Positions 1 to 11,915 of a stretch of DNA of 64,000 nucleotides are shown one piece after another; position 1 is the stretch's first letter, and each line of letters starts with the position of its first letter. A program made the translations under genes and the position numbers. The stretch is from Synechococcus sp. PCC 6312. GTDB taxonomy: Bacteria; Cyanobacteriota; Cyanobacteriia; Thermosynechococcales; Thermosynechococcaceae. The notes beneath the pieces were generated by a model. That model was not told where the DNA came from and searched no databases. It saw nothing but the letters and a program-made list of their open reading frames with translations. The DNA lies in assembly GCF_000316685.1 (NCBI RefSeq), contig NC_019680.1:187501-251500 (forward strand). Direction: 5' to 3'.

Positions 1-1768
<1,768 letters not shown>

Positions 1769-1865
1769 ATATTTGGTGTCTGATTGACTAAATTAACCTT
1801 GTAGTTTCAAGTTTTTAATCTAATTTTCTAGTCAAGTTTAACTTGAGTTTCTAAGTTTTTAACCT

Positions 1866-1983
1866 TCTTGGTGCTCATGGCGTAATGGAACCACGCTGAT
1901 CCATCTCGAACTCAGTTGTGAAACGTTACTGCGACGAAGATAGTTGGTGGGTAGCTGCCTGCAAAAATAGTTCAGTGCCAAGA
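1866..1983 (+). rRNA. rrf: 5S ribosomal RNA
   Basis: The gene lies about 100 bases after the 23S end. Its 5' strand (CTTGGTG) pairs with the 3' strand (TGCCAAG), closing helix I. The internal text GGAACCACGCTGATCCATCTCGAACTCAG is close to cyanobacterial 5S, and GTTGTGAAAC follows as expected. No tRNA is seen between the 23S and 5S genes. The ends are placed on the helix and may be off by one or two bases. Confidence 0.93.
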
Positions 1984-1993
1984 TAATATTTCC

Positions 1994-2034
1994 AATCTCC
2001 CTTTTTCTTAATTGAAACTGGGGGATTTTGGTTT
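1994..2034 (+). terminator. Likely rRNA operon terminator
   Basis: AATCTCCC (1994-2001) pairs with GGGGGATT (2020-2027) across an 18-base loop, with one G-U pair, and is followed by a T-rich run. It begins 11 bases after the 5S gene, where an rRNA operon terminator is expected. Confidence 0.5.
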
Positions 2035-2096
2035 AAAGGTATAAGTTCTATTGATGCTGTTTGAATGGGAATAAATTTAGGAGAGGTTGGCTCTTC

Positions 2097-2900
2097 ATGA
2101 TGAGTGGGAGGCAAGGACTATTGTGGTTAGCAGCGGCTCTGTTCTTGTTACCGTTGTTGGTTGTGGTGTTGACTTCGGGTTGGCCCCCAGGCCCGGTTAC
2201 GTCATTTCAGCTTTGGCCACCGGGAGGATGGAGTTGGGATAGTTATCTCCAGGCCTGGCAGAATGGATATTTTATTCGGGCTTTTGGGAATTCAACTGTA
2301 GTGGCTCTGGTCGTGACAGGGTTACAGATTTTAACTTCCGCTTTGGCGGGGTATGCGTTAGCGAGAATCGCGTTTCCAGGCCAGAACTTAGTCTTGTTGT
2401 TAGTCCTGGCAAGCTTGGTGATTCCCTTCCAGTTACTGGTTATCCCCATTTTTATGATCTTGCGTTGGGGACATCTTATTAATACTTTTGGAGCTTTAAT
2501 TTTGCCAACGGCTGCCAATGGGTTTGGTATTTTTCTAATGCGGCAGTTTTTCTTAACCATTCCAGTCTCGTTAGAGGAAGCAGCCGCTTTGGATGGGGCG
2601 AGTCGCTGGGAGATTTTATGGCAGATTTTACTTCCCTTGTCTCGTCCTGCTTTAGTGACATTATTTTTGTTTACTTTTATTGGTGAGTGGAATGATCTGT
2701 TTAAGCCGCTGGTGTTTACAACAAAACCAGAGTTAATTACGGTGCAGTTGGCCTTGGCTAATTTTCAAGAGCAATTTACTAATGATTGGCCGTTAATGAT
2801 GGCGGCGATAGTCATTTCAACTATTCCCGTGGCGTTGGTGTTTATTGCTGGACAAAAGCAGTTTATCCGTGGAATCGCTACTACTGGGGTGAAGAATTAG
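2097..2900 (+). CDS. Carbohydrate ABC transporter permease (MalG type)
   Basis: Inner-membrane permease of a binding-protein-dependent sugar importer. It has six hydrophobic segments. The MalG-family EAA loop, which docks on the ATPase, sits near residues 158-182 (E-E-A-A-A-L-D-G-A-S then L-P-L-S-R-P-A). The ATG at 2097 follows AGGAGAGG and is preferred over an upstream in-frame TTG at 2061. The length of 267 residues is usual for the family. No ATPase, partner MalF permease or binding protein lies beside it, so it is an orphan here and its substrate is unknown; a sugar or a compatible solute such as glucosylglycerol are possibilities by family only. Confidence 0.9.
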   Translation: MMSGRQGLLWLAAALFLLPLLVVVLTSGWPPGPVTSFQLWPPGGWSWDSYLQAWQNGYFIRAFGNSTVVALVVTGLQILTSALAGYALARIAFPGQNLVLLLVLASLVIPFQLLVIPIFMILRWGHLINTFGALILPTAANGFGIFLMRQFFLTIPVSLEEAAALDGASRWEILWQILLPLSRPALVTLFLFTFIGEWNDLFKPLVFTTKPELITVQLALANFQEQFTNDWPLMMAAIVISTIPVALVFIAGQKQFIRGIATTGVKN

Positions 2901-3061
2901 CTTAACCTTCCTTCTTTAGCCTGTAACTTATTTTAACTGGGCGATAAGCTATAGAGGGACATGGTTAGCCATGAATTGGGTTTGATGCCTGAACCAAGCA
3001 GTACCTTGTCCGAAATGTGGATGGCTGGTTAATTAAGCTCTAAGTCTCGTGAAATTTGCTT

Positions 3062-3283
3062 ATGAAAACAATACTTATTGGGCTAATCCGTGTTTACCAG
3101 GCCACATTTTCGGCAGTATTTTTACCTAGCTGTCGGTATCAACCCACTTGCTCGCACTATGCTATTGAAGCAATTGAACGGTTTGGGCTGTTGCGTGGGA
3201 TATGGTTAGCTGTTAGACGAATTTCACGCTGTCACCCTTGGGGGGGGAGTGGATATGATCCTGTTCCAGAACATAGGCATTAA
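3062..3283 (+). CDS. yidD: Membrane protein insertion efficiency factor YidD
   Basis: Small YidD-family protein of 73 residues that assists YidC-dependent insertion of inner-membrane proteins. The family core is complete: an amphipathic N-terminus ([12 protein letters not shown]), then P-S-C-R-Y-x-P-T-C-S-x-Y-A-x-E-A-I, then R-I[15 protein letters not shown]. All three conserved cysteines are present. The ATG at 3062 gives the standard N-terminus; an in-frame TTG lies two codons upstream. In many bacteria yidD sits in the rpmH-rnpA-yidC cluster, but here it stands alone. Confidence 0.95.
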   Translation: MKTILIGLIRVYQATFSAVFLPSCRYQPTCSHYAIEAIERFGLLRGIWLAVRRISRCHPWGGSGYDPVPEHRH

Positions 3284-3330
3284 GTAATAAGAAAGTACGA
3301 CTTGGTTGATTAATCAGCTGTCTCTTGCCC

Positions 3331-3705
3331 ATGAAAAGGCTGTTTAAGATCCTACCTTATGCTTTGAGCGGACTTTTCGCCCTCATATTGGCTCCATATA
3401 TCTTGTTCTGGCTGAGTATGGAATGGGAGATGAGACCACAAACCTACGACAGTACTGATAGAAATTTTGGTTCTATTGCCGTGGCACCGTTGGAGAGTCT
3501 TACCTGTGGATCAATTCCTGTTAGCATTCGCATTAAACGGTATTTTCGACAAAGCAATTTCAATGACGGGGATGAACTATGGTTACTAGAGTCTCAAACG
3601 AACGAGGGAATTATTGAGTTAGCGAGTAGACTCAGACTCATGCCTCTAGAGCAAAAGGGAAGTATTGAAAAAATTAGTGGAGTATTGGTCAATAAACTGG
3701 CCTAG
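3331..3705 (+). CDS. Hypothetical membrane-anchored protein
   Basis: A 124-residue protein starting with a basic stretch (M-K-R-L-F-K) and one hydrophobic segment at about residues 7-27, followed by a soluble domain of about 90 residues. This fits a signal anchor or an uncleaved signal peptide with the rest in the periplasm. I do not recognise the family. The ATG at 3331 is used; a TTG two codons earlier is possible. It lies 47 bases after yidD on the same strand, so co-transcription is possible. Confidence 0.55.
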   Translation: MKRLFKILPYALSGLFALILAPYILFWLSMEWEMRPQTYDSTDRNFGSIAVAPLESLTCGSIPVSIRIKRYFRQSNFNDGDELWLLESQTNEGIIELASRLRLMPLEQKGSIEKISGVLVNKLA

Positions 3706-3887
3706 GTGGTACGTCCGTACGAGAAGATAAAATGGTTGTTTTCTGATGATCATTATCAACGAACAGAAGTTTCCTAACATTGTAAGCATGGACTCTTTTA
3801 CTTATGGAGTATTGATGGTAAAACAATTTTCTTATATCACATCATTACTTAATAACTTAGTTAATTATTGCTTTAGTGAGCTAACTC

Positions 3888-4637
3888 ATGAAACCTTATC
3901 AACTCCTCTCAATACAAGACTGTCATGAATCATTAGTTCCAATTGATCAATCAATATTTTTCTGCTTAGAACCCCATCCCTATCTTGCTATTGGCGCGCC
4001 CTATGATACGGTCTCTCCTTTTTATCTACGCCAAGGTGTCTTAAACGCGTTGTACCAGGCCCAGCAAAATTTACAAAGCATTCAACCCACCTGGAAGTTA
4101 GCAATCTTTGATGCCTATCGTCCGGTTGCGGTACAGGACTATATGGTTAATTATACTTTTCAGGAATTACTTAGGGGTCGGGGATTGACGGAGACAATGC
4201 TATCGCCTTCAATATTAGCGGCAATTTGGGCTGAAGTTTATACTTTTTGGGCAGTTCCGAGTCATGATCCCAAAACGCCTCCACCCCACAGCACCGGAGC
4301 GGCAATTGATTTAACCTTGGTTGATTCAGATAAAAAGTTAATTGATATGGGTTCGCCTATTGATGAGATTTCCGACCGATCATTTCCAGAGTATTTTTAT
4401 CACCAGGCCCAGCGACTCGATCTTACCAATCAAAAAGATGATTATCTGAAAGTTCATCAGCATCGTGAGATTTTAGATCAAGCCATGAGCCAAGCTGGGT
4501 TTCAGCGACATCCTCAAGAGTGGTGGCATTTTTCCTTGGGGGATCAACTCTGGGCCTGGCAAATTGAACAACAAACTGGCCAATCTATGGTGGCTCATTA
4601 TGGTCGTGCTGACTTAATTACTTCACAAAAATTATGA
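3888..4637 (+). CDS. D-alanyl-D-alanine dipeptidase (VanX/DdpX-like, peptidase family M15D)
   Basis: Zinc metallopeptidase that hydrolyses D-Ala-D-Ala, here most likely for recycling peptidoglycan fragments rather than vancomycin resistance, since no VanH or VanA lies nearby. The VanX signature is complete: Arg78 in D-A-Y-R-P, zinc ligands His134 and Asp141 in P-H-S-T-G-A-A-I-D, catalytic Glu211 and zinc ligand His214 in E-W-W-H. At 249 residues it is a little longer than classical VanX (about 202). No signal peptide is obvious, so it is probably cytoplasmic. An overlapping small ORF just upstream (3746-3928) looks spurious. Confidence 0.9.
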   Translation: MKPYQLLSIQDCHESLVPIDQSIFFCLEPHPYLAIGAPYDTVSPFYLRQGVLNALYQAQQNLQSIQPTWKLAIFDAYRPVAVQDYMVNYTFQELLRGRGLTETMLSPSILAAIWAEVYTFWAVPSHDPKTPPPHSTGAAIDLTLVDSDKKLIDMGSPIDEISDRSFPEYFYHQAQRLDLTNQKDDYLKVHQHREILDQAMSQAGFQRHPQEWWHFSLGDQLWAWQIEQQTGQSMVAHYGRADLITSQKL

Positions 4638-4885
4638 TGAATATTGATTAGGTTATATACACAATCCTAGAACAATAGAAATCTTAGGCATGATGGTTAG
4701 GAACTTCCCCTGACTTTTGCTGACTGAGACTTTATCAAATTGTTGATATAGCTTGTCACCCGACTAGCTGAATAGCCATTGATTATTGTCTGATTGGCGT
4801 TCTCAAAAAAATCAGCGTAGTATGGGGATATACACCTCTTAAGTGTGCGTGTTCGTTTCAAATCTCCAAGTTCCTCCTGCTACTT

Positions 4886-6202
4886 ATGCCAAAACCGACG
4901 ATTGCTATCTCCCATCTTGGCTGCGATAAAAATCGTGTGGATACGGAGCATATGTTGGGACTACTAGCCCAGGCCGGATATGGGATTGATAACGATGAGT
5001 CTCAGGCCGACTATGTCATTGTTAACACCTGTAGCTTTATCCAATCAGCTCGGGAAGAGTCAGTGCGAACTTTGGTTGAGTTAGCCGAAGCGGATAAAAA
5101 AATTGTTATTACCGGCTGTATGGCCCAGCATTTTCAGGAACAATTGCTCGATGAAATTCCGGAAGCGGTTGCCGTAGTCGGTACGGGGGATTATCAGCAT
5201 ATTGTCGAAGTGATAGTAAAAGCAGAGGCCGGGGAACGGGTCAAACAGATCACTCCCCACCCTACCTATATTGCAGATGAAACAATTCCCCGCTATCGAA
5301 CTACGCCGGAACCGATTGCCTATCTCCGGATTGCCGAGGGTTGTGATTATCGCTGTGCTTTTTGCATCATTCCCCATCTGCGGGGTGATCAACGTTCCCG
5401 ACCGATTGAATCTATTGTTGCGGAAGCGGAGCAGTTAGCGAATCAGGGAGTTCAGGAAATTAGCTTGGTTTCCCAAATTACGACTAACTATGGCCAAGAC
5501 CTCTATGGTAAACCTCACCTGGCAGAGCTATTACGCGCCTTGGGACAAGTGGATATTCCTTGGATTCGGATGCACTATGCCTATCCAACGGGTTTAACCC
5601 CTAATGTTTTGGAGGCGATGCGGGAAACCCCCAACATTTTGCCTTACCTAGATTTACCCCTCCAACATTCCCATCCTGAAATTTTACGCGCCATGAACCG
5701 TCCCTGGCAAGCCAATGTTAATGATCGGGTGATTGAACATTTGAAAGCTGCTTTACCCCAGGCAACGATGCGGACAACCTTTATTGTTGGCTTTCCTGGC
5801 GAAACAGAAGCTCATTTTGACCATCTTTGTGAGTTTGTCCAACGCCATGAGTTTGATCATGTGGGGGTGTTTACCTTTTCAGCGGAAGAAGGCACTGCTG
5901 CTTTTGATATGCCTAAGCAGGTTTTACCGGAAGTGATGGAACAACGCCGCCATGAGTTGATGGTCTTGCAGCAGCCGATATCCTATGCTCGCAACCAGGC
6001 CCAACTTGGCACGATTACAGATGTCTTAATTGAGCAAGAAAATCCTGATACTGGGGAGTTAATTGGCCGGTCGACACGGTTTGCGGCGGATGTGGATGGG
6101 GTGGTCTATGTGAAAGGATCTGCCCGCTTAGGAACGATTGTCCCCGTGGAAATTACGGCGGCTGATACCTATGATTTGTTTGGAACTGTTGTGACTCCTT
6201 GA
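4886..6202 (+). CDS. rimO: Ribosomal protein S12 methylthiotransferase RimO
   Basis: Radical-SAM enzyme that adds a methylthio group to the conserved aspartate of ribosomal protein uS12, using two Fe-S clusters. The N-terminal methylthiotransferase domain has its three cluster cysteines at 13 (H-L-G-C-D-K-N), 49 and 78. The radical SAM CxxxCxxC motif is at 152, 156 and 159 (G-C-D-Y-R-C-A-F-C). A TRAM domain closes the protein at about residues 370-438. The opening [10 protein letters not shown] and length of 438 point to RimO rather than MiaB. About 250 bases without a clear feature precede it. Confidence 0.96.
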   Translation: MPKPTIAISHLGCDKNRVDTEHMLGLLAQAGYGIDNDESQADYVIVNTCSFIQSAREESVRTLVELAEADKKIVITGCMAQHFQEQLLDEIPEAVAVVGTGDYQHIVEVIVKAEAGERVKQITPHPTYIADETIPRYRTTPEPIAYLRIAEGCDYRCAFCIIPHLRGDQRSRPIESIVAEAEQLANQGVQEISLVSQITTNYGQDLYGKPHLAELLRALGQVDIPWIRMHYAYPTGLTPNVLEAMRETPNILPYLDLPLQHSHPEILRAMNRPWQANVNDRVIEHLKAALPQATMRTTFIVGFPGETEAHFDHLCEFVQRHEFDHVGVFTFSAEEGTAAFDMPKQVLPEVMEQRRHELMVLQQPISYARNQAQLGTITDVLIEQENPDTGELIGRSTRFAADVDGVVYVKGSARLGTIVPVEITAADTYDLFGTVVTP

Positions 6203-6330
6203 TCTCAGTATCTGCCCCCAACTGGGTCATAGCCATAAGACTAAAAGCAATTCTAAAGAGGGGTAAAATATTCCGCCAGAATCACCAAACTAGCGGTATC
6301 TTAGGCCTGGACGTGGAGAACTAAACCCCT

Positions 6331-7920
6331 ATGGACACCCTGGCCCTCTGGCAGCAGTATCAAGATTGGTTATACTACAACCCGGATTTAGAGATCTACC
6401 TCGATATTAGCCGGACGGGGGTGACCACTCAGGATTTAACGCTGCTAGAACCCAAATTTGCCCAGGCCTTTGCCGATATGAACGCCTTGGAAGCTGGAGC
6501 CATTGCTAATCCTGATGAAGGGCGGATGGTCGGCCATTACTGGTTACGGGATGCGACTTTAGCCCCCAGCCCAGAATTAACCAAAGAAATTACCGACAGT
6601 ATTCAGCAGATCCAAACCTTTGTCGGGCAAATTCACTCTGGCCAGATTGCCCCACCCCAAGGCGGAAAGTTCACGGATGTCATCTCCATTGGTATTGGTG
6701 GATCTGCCCTTGGCCCGCAGTTTGTTTCCCAGGCCTTGGCCCCTGATCAGCCCCCCCTAAAGATTCACTTCATTGACAACACGGATCCCGCTGGAATTGA
6801 CCGCACCCTGAGTTATGTGGAGAATCGTTTCGTCAGTAGTCTAGTGCTGGTAATTTCTAAATCTGGGGGAACACCGGAAACCCGTAATGGCATGGTGGAA
6901 GTTCAGGAGGCGTTTCGGAAACGGGGCCTGGTGTTTGCCGATCATGCGGTAGCAATTACAATGGCGGGGAGCTTACTGTCCCAACAGGCCGAGTCCAATG
7001 GTTGGTTAGCTATTTTCCCGATGTTTGACTGGGTGGGGGGACGGACTTCGGAACTATCTCCAGTGGGTTTGTTGCCAGCAGCATTACAGGGGATTCCAAT
7101 TTTAGAACTGCTGGCCGGAGCTAAAATCATGGATGTAGCCACCCGTGTAGCAGAGATCAAAACTAATCCGGCGGCCCTATTAGCCCTGAGTTGGTATGTG
7201 ATTGGTCAAGGGCGGGGTGAAAAAGACATGGTGGTGTTGCCCTATAAAGATAGCCTGCAACTGTTTAGCCGCTATTTACAACAACTGGTGATGGAGTCTT
7301 TGGGGAAAGAGAAAGACCTGGCCGGAAATACAGTCAATCAAGGGATTGCGGTTTATGGCAACAAAGGCACCACCGATCAACACGCCTATGTCCAACAACT
7401 CCGGGATGGACTCAATAACTTTTTTGTCACCTTTATTGAAGTTTTAGCCGACCGGCCTGGGAATTCTGTGGATGTGGAACCGGGAATTACCTCAGGGGAC
7501 TATCTTTGTGGTTTGCTGTTGGGAACACGCCAGGCCCTGTTTGAGAAAGGCCGCCCTTCCTTAACGATTACAGTTCCCGATGCTTCAGCCAAAACAGTGG
7601 GGGCCTTAATTGCCTTGTATGAACGGGCCGTTGGACTCTATGGCTTTTTGATCAATGTCAATGCCTACCATCAGCCGGGGGTAGAAGCTGGGAAAAAGGC
7701 CGCCGCGATTAACTTGTCCCTCCAAAAACAACTGGTCAAAACTCTCCAACAGGAAGCTCGTCCCCTGAAACTGACAGAACTTGCCATGATTGCCGGAGCC
7801 GAAGCCCAGGCCGAGACCATCTATTTACTCTTGCGACATTTGGCGGCCAATCAGCGGGGGGTTAAAATTCAGGGATCACCCACGAAACCCGGAGAACTAC
7901 TCTATTCATGGCAGGGGTAA
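6331..7920 (+). CDS. pgi: Glucose-6-phosphate isomerase
   Basis: Interconverts glucose 6-phosphate and fructose 6-phosphate, linking glycolysis, gluconeogenesis, glycogen turnover and the oxidative pentose phosphate pathway. Family landmarks are present: the sugar-phosphate loop [12 protein letters not shown], the serine loop S-K-S-G-G-T-P-E-T, and the signature D-W-V-G-G-R-T-S. The length of 529 residues is usual for cyanobacterial Pgi. The stop codon overlaps the probable start of the next gene (TAATG), suggesting translational coupling with the solute-binding protein downstream. Confidence 0.97.
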   Translation: MDTLALWQQYQDWLYYNPDLEIYLDISRTGVTTQDLTLLEPKFAQAFADMNALEAGAIANPDEGRMVGHYWLRDATLAPSPELTKEITDSIQQIQTFVGQIHSGQIAPPQGGKFTDVISIGIGGSALGPQFVSQALAPDQPPLKIHFIDNTDPAGIDRTLSYVENRFVSSLVLVISKSGGTPETRNGMVEVQEAFRKRGLVFADHAVAITMAGSLLSQQAESNGWLAIFPMFDWVGGRTSELSPVGLLPAALQGIPILELLAGAKIMDVATRVAEIKTNPAALLALSWYVIGQGRGEKDMVVLPYKDSLQLFSRYLQQLVMESLGKEKDLAGNTVNQGIAVYGNKGTTDQHAYVQQLRDGLNNFFVTFIEVLADRPGNSVDVEPGITSGDYLCGLLLGTRQALFEKGRPSLTITVPDASAKTVGALIALYERAVGLYGFLINVNAYHQPGVEAGKKAAAINLSLQKQLVKTLQQEARPLKLTELAMIAGAEAQAETIYLLLRHLAANQRGVKIQGSPTKPGELLYSWQG

Positions 7921-8984
7921 TGCAGCGGCGATCTCTGTTACGGGGCCTGGCAGCGTTGGGCTTAGGGGCTGGACTAGCTGGTTGTAATCGGTATGATCCG
8001 ACTGCCCTCACTGTCACTGCTCTGCGAAATACTCTTCCCCCTCAACTGATCAATCGCTTTCGCCAAGAATTTCCGGCCCAGGCCTTGCGCTTACAAATTA
8101 AAACGACTCCCCAGGATATTTTTAACCAGCTAGAGGCAGATACACCGACAACCCAATGGTTGAGCTTAGGGGATGCTTGGCTGAAGCTGGCGATTGAAAC
8201 TAAAACCATCGAGCCTTTAAGAACTTTACCCCATTGGGCTAATCTTGAACCCCGCTGGCAACAACTGGTACAACGGAACGAAAGAGGTGAGCCGGATCCG
8301 CAGGGTAAAATTTGGGGTTTGCCTTACCGCTGGGGAACAACCGTCATGGCCTATCGCGCAGATTTGATTCAACCGACTGGCTGGTGGCCTCAAGATTGGG
8401 AAGACCTCTGGAAACCGGAACTGACCCAGAAACTTAGCTTGCTTAATCAACCCCGCGAAGTCATTGGCCTGGTCTTGAAAAAACTGGGACAGAGCTACAA
8501 TACAGCGGATATTAATCAGGTTTCTGGGTTAAAACCAGCCCTTGAAGAATTGCGGCAACAAACAAGATTCTTTGCTTCTACAGACTATTTGCAATCTTTG
8601 ATTATGGGAGATACTTGGATAGCCCAGGCCTGGTCAACGGATATTTTACCGATTCTTAACCGCTACAGCAACATTAAAGCCATTGTGCCAAAATCGGGCA
8701 CGGCTCTTTGGGCAGACTGTTGGGTTAAATCTACACAAACGACTGATACAACGGATGGGGGTTGGTTAGAGTTTTGGAGCCAGGCCGAGATTGCCAATTT
8801 ATTCTCCCAATTTAGTCTAGCGATTTCCCCCTTTCTCACCGATTTCCAGGCCAATGGCCCCGCAAAAACAGTCCTCCTGCCCAATCAGCCCACCTTTCAA
8901 ACCAGCGAGCTAATCTTGCCCCTCAGCCCCAGTAGCCAGGCCCAGTACGATCAACTCTGGAGCGAAGTCATGTTGTCGGGATAA
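7920..8984 (+). CDS. Extracellular solute-binding lipoprotein (polyamine/iron-type ABC substrate-binding protein)
   Basis: Periplasmic binding protein with an N-terminal export signal that looks both Tat-like and lipoprotein-like: Q-R-R-S-L-L-R-G, a hydrophobic core, then the lipobox L-A-G-C at about residues 19-22. The body resembles the PotD/Fbp group of type II binding proteins, e.g. the G-L-P-Y-R-W-G-T segment. The ATG at 7920 shares its A with the pgi stop codon; another in-frame ATG at 7908 would overlap pgi by 13 bases. The signal reads better from 7920. No permease or ATPase partner is nearby and the ligand is unknown. Confidence 0.8.
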   Translation: MQRRSLLRGLAALGLGAGLAGCNRYDPTALTVTALRNTLPPQLINRFRQEFPAQALRLQIKTTPQDIFNQLEADTPTTQWLSLGDAWLKLAIETKTIEPLRTLPHWANLEPRWQQLVQRNERGEPDPQGKIWGLPYRWGTTVMAYRADLIQPTGWWPQDWEDLWKPELTQKLSLLNQPREVIGLVLKKLGQSYNTADINQVSGLKPALEELRQQTRFFASTDYLQSLIMGDTWIAQAWSTDILPILNRYSNIKAIVPKSGTALWADCWVKSTQTTDTTDGGWLEFWSQAEIANLFSQFSLAISPFLTDFQANGPAKTVLLPNQPTFQTSELILPLSPSSQAQYDQLWSEVMLSG

Positions 8985-9018
8985 CAGAAATTATTTACGT
9001 CACTCTTGACCTGAGACG

Positions 9019-9222
9019 ATGGCTGATGAGCTAGGCTGTAACTATCAACAATCCCTCAAGTTTATGCTGGACTCCGAAACTCTTGAAAATCGCCAAATTG
9101 GACTGCCCCATCAAGACCCGACTGATCGCTTTATTGTAGCCACTGCTCTTTACTATGGACTTCAACTAGCTACGGTTGACGCTCAATTAACAGGTTTGGC
9201 CGAGTTGCCTACTGTGAGCTAG
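9019..9222 (+). pseudogene. Remnant of a PIN-domain (VapC-type) toxin, C-terminal part only
   Basis: The 67-residue reading frame contains the C-terminal PIN signature H-x-D-P-T-D-R-F-I-V-A-T-A-L followed by L-x-L-A-T-V-D-A-Q-L. A full VapC has about 130 residues and begins with a metal-binding Asp segment (such as L-L-D-T-H), which is missing. The frame is closed upstream by a stop at 9007, only 23 bases after the previous gene. No antitoxin gene precedes it. The segment before the signature does not look like a normal PIN N-terminus, so a deletion is likely. Any expressed protein should be inactive. Confidence 0.65.
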
Positions 9223-9226
9223 AAAA

Positions 9227-10084
9227 CTAAATCTGCCACTCACGTCGCCATTGACTGGTGGAGATGAGGCTGCTTTGGCGTTGTTCTTGTTGGCGGGTGT
9301 GGATAATGTCGGTGGCAGTTGCATCCAGGCCTGGGTCACGATAAGGAATAGCCGCTTTAGTTTGCAGGTGGGCCTGTTCGGCAGGGGTGAGGATTGGAAT
9401 ATCTGCATTGAGCCAGCGGGCAAGGGTTCCCGGAGATTTGCGGCCAACTGGGGGTGTTGAACCGACCCTTAATCCGGCCAGGTGCAAAGCAGTCCGAACG
9501 GCAGCGGCGGCAGAATAGGTGGCTAAATATCCGCTGGGGGCGAGGACTTGGCTGACCCGTTGGAGAAATTCCACGGTCCAGAGTTGGGGACAATGGGGCG
9601 GGGAGAACGGGTCTAGAAAAATCACATCCGCTTGCCAATGATCGGTGATCAACTGTTGGAGGGTTTGACGGGCATCCCCAATCAATAGCCTGGCCTGGAG
9701 GTTATTCCCTTGATAGTCCAGATGAGTGACCAGGCCACCGATGATCTGTTGAATCTCGGTTGACCAATGACCCAAACCACCCTGAGCTATAGCCTGTTGG
9801 GGAACATCCCAGTTTAATTCCAAGCCCTGTAACTCCACCTGGCAATCAGGATTCACCCGCCAAATTTCCGTCAGAGCCGCCGCGCTGTTATAACCCAGGC
9901 CAAAGCAAATATCTAAAAGCCGCACGCGTCCAGTCTTTGCCCAGGCCCCAACCCGACAAGGCATCACAAACTTAGACTCCGCTTCTTGCTTGGCCCCATG
10001 GTGGCTATGAAAGGCCTCTTGAAAGGTACTGGAGAAAAAGGTCAGTGAACCATCAGCCGTGAGTTGGGGCGTTAGGATATCCAT
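9227..10084 (-). CDS. MnmC/MnmD-like tRNA wobble-uridine methyltransferase domain protein (DUF752)
   Basis: SAM-dependent methyltransferase resembling the N-terminal half of E. coli MnmC, which methylates the aminomethyl group on tRNA U34. Visible motifs are the SAM-binding loop L-L-D-I-C-F-G-L-G-Y-N and the family motif F-L-D-P-F-S-P-x-x-C-P-Q-L-W-T, followed by Y-S-A-A-A-A-V-R and G-R-K-S-P-G-T. At 285 residues it lacks the FAD-dependent oxidoreductase half, as in MnmD-type and other cyanobacterial proteins. Its 3' end lies 5 bases from the PIN remnant on the other strand. Confidence 0.85.
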   Translation of the reverse strand: MDILTPQLTADGSLTFFSSTFQEAFHSHHGAKQEAESKFVMPCRVGAWAKTGRVRLLDICFGLGYNSAAALTEIWRVNPDCQVELQGLELNWDVPQQAIAQGGLGHWSTEIQQIIGGLVTHLDYQGNNLQARLLIGDARQTLQQLITDHWQADVIFLDPFSPPHCPQLWTVEFLQRVSQVLAPSGYLATYSAAAAVRTALHLAGLRVGSTPPVGRKSPGTLARWLNADIPILTPAEQAHLQTKAAIPYRDPGLDATATDIIHTRQQEQRQSSLISTSQWRREWQI

Positions 10085-10200
10085 TGAGCAGTTATCGTCT
10101 GAGTCCGGTTATTATCATGATGCAAATATTCTGGTTAACCCCAAGCTGAGGATCTAAGTGTGGTTCAAACTGCGGACTGGCCTAGTTTAGGATTTCATCC

Positions 10201-11832
10201 ATGCCCTTACGTTCCCGTACCGTAGTAGAGATTTGGTCACCGGGCCTGGTGGGGGTGGGGCTAATTTTAATTGGGCTAGGGATTGCCTTTCGCTGGGCTA
10301 ATCTAGGACAAGTCTATTGGCATGATGAAGCTTATACCGCATTACGACTATCAGGCTTTACCGGGCAAGAGTTAAATCAACATCTATTTCGAGGGGAAGT
10401 TGTTAGCGTTGCTCAGGTGATGGATTACCAATGGCCAAACTCAGTCCGAAGCATTTGGGAGACGGTTCGGGCCTTAGCCATTGATGATGCTCAACATCCC
10501 CCAGTTTATTATTTACTCGCTTGGCTGTGGGTCAAGACATTTGGGGCCTCAATTCCAGCTATTCGGAGTCTTTCCGTGATCATCAGTTGCCTGAGCTTGC
10601 CGGCTATGTATGGGTGGTGTCAAGAACTCTTTAGGCCGACTCGATGGGCTGTCTCGAGCTATCCCCAACTTCAGGTTGACGCAAAGTTAGTTGGCGGGTT
10701 TGCGGTCTTAATTTTGGCTTTATCCCCCTTTCATATTCTCTATGCCCAAGAAGCGCGGGAGTATGCCCTCTGGATTTTATTGACTATTGTGATTAATGCT
10801 CTGTTCTGGCGAGGGTTGAGGGGCCGAGGCTGGGGAAATTGGCTGGCCTATGGGAGTTGCCTAACCTTAGGGCTTTATACCTTTCCTTTAACGGGATTTG
10901 TCAGTGTTGGGCATGGATTTTATCTATTACTGATGAATCGTCAAAAGCTCCAGGCCTGGGGTGTAAGCACTTTAATCAGTTTTGGCTTGTTTGCTCCTTG
11001 GCTTTATATTTTAGTCACGACCTGGAATGTGACAGGGGCAACTTGGACGGCCTTACCCATTTCCCAGGCCAATCTCTGGCAAGCGATGGGCTTAAATCTA
11101 GTGCGAGTCTTTGTTTGGACTGATGACAGTTTTGATTTATCTACGGGAATTATTGGCCTCCTATTTGTAGTCCTGTTAATCCTCCTGGTGGCGAGCATTT
11201 ACACGCTCTGGCGGACAACTCCTCCGTGTATTTGGCTCTTTTTATTGATCCTCGCTGGAGCAACGTTTTTACCCTTGTTTTTACCGGATTTGTTCTGGGG
11301 GGGGCAGCGTTCGACCTCTGGACGGTATCTAATCCCGACAATTTTAGTGATTGAAATAACTGTTGCCTATTTTCTCGCTTGGCACGTGAGTCGCATTCAG
11401 CCATCTCAGCGTATCTTGGGTTGGACAATGACTGGTTTGGTAATTGGCCTGGGCCTGGTCTCAGGAGTAGCGATTACGGCCACCGAAACCAGTTGGATTA
11501 AACTGCTCAACTACTCTTTCCCGCAAATTTATCGCCAGGTTAATCAACATCCCCAACCCCTAGTGATTGGCTTATCGGGGAACATCAACACTGGCACCAT
11601 GCTGGCTCTAGCCCACGGCATTACCCCCCAGGCCCAGTTTGTTTTAATTGATGCTTGGGATAGCAACCAACCCCCAGAATTGCCCATTATCCCCGATGGA
11701 CAGGAGCCAATTTTTTTCCTCAATCCCACCCCGGAACTGCTCACTGGCTTGGAAGAAACACAAAATCTTGCCGGAACACTCATTTTCCAAGATAAGTTTC
11801 TGCAGCTTTGGCAACTCCACAGACACAACTAA
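10201..11832 (+). CDS. GT-C fold glycosyltransferase, family 39-like integral membrane protein
   Basis: Membrane protein of 543 residues with about ten or more hydrophobic segments. The first periplasmic loop carries the acidic motif W-H-D-E-A-Y-T-A, typical of polyprenyl-phosphate-sugar-dependent transferases (PMT/ArnT-like), with a second landmark H-P-P-V-Y-Y-L-L-A-W-L-W. Such enzymes move a sugar from a lipid-phosphate carrier to a lipid, glycan or protein on the outer face of the inner membrane. The donor and acceptor cannot be read from sequence. It stands alone, with no surface-polysaccharide cluster around it. Confidence 0.82.
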   Translation: MPLRSRTVVEIWSPGLVGVGLILIGLGIAFRWANLGQVYWHDEAYTALRLSGFTGQELNQHLFRGEVVSVAQVMDYQWPNSVRSIWETVRALAIDDAQHPPVYYLLAWLWVKTFGASIPAIRSLSVIISCLSLPAMYGWCQELFRPTRWAVSSYPQLQVDAKLVGGFAVLILALSPFHILYAQEAREYALWILLTIVINALFWRGLRGRGWGNWLAYGSCLTLGLYTFPLTGFVSVGHGFYLLLMNRQKLQAWGVSTLISFGLFAPWLYILVTTWNVTGATWTALPISQANLWQAMGLNLVRVFVWTDDSFDLSTGIIGLLFVVLLILLVASIYTLWRTTPPCIWLFLLILAGATFLPLFLPDLFWGGQRSTSGRYLIPTILVIEITVAYFLAWHVSRIQPSQRILGWTMTGLVIGLGLVSGVAITATETSWIKLLNYSFPQIYRQVNQHPQPLVIGLSGNINTGTMLALAHGITPQAQFVLIDAWDSNQPPELPIIPDGQEPIFFLNPTPELLTGLEETQNLAGTLIFQDKFLQLWQLHRHN

Positions 11833-11915
11833 ACCTATGGCCAATGCACAAATTCAGGGAAAGTTGACGGGAATGAGTCTCGACTTTGGTTATGAGAATA
11901 GTTTTTTTGAATGGC

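Noticed and set aside
3746-3928. A 60-codon frame before the VanX-like gene
   Set aside because: It overlaps the start of a well-supported gene by 41 bases, has no family features, and is AT-rich intergenic sequence.
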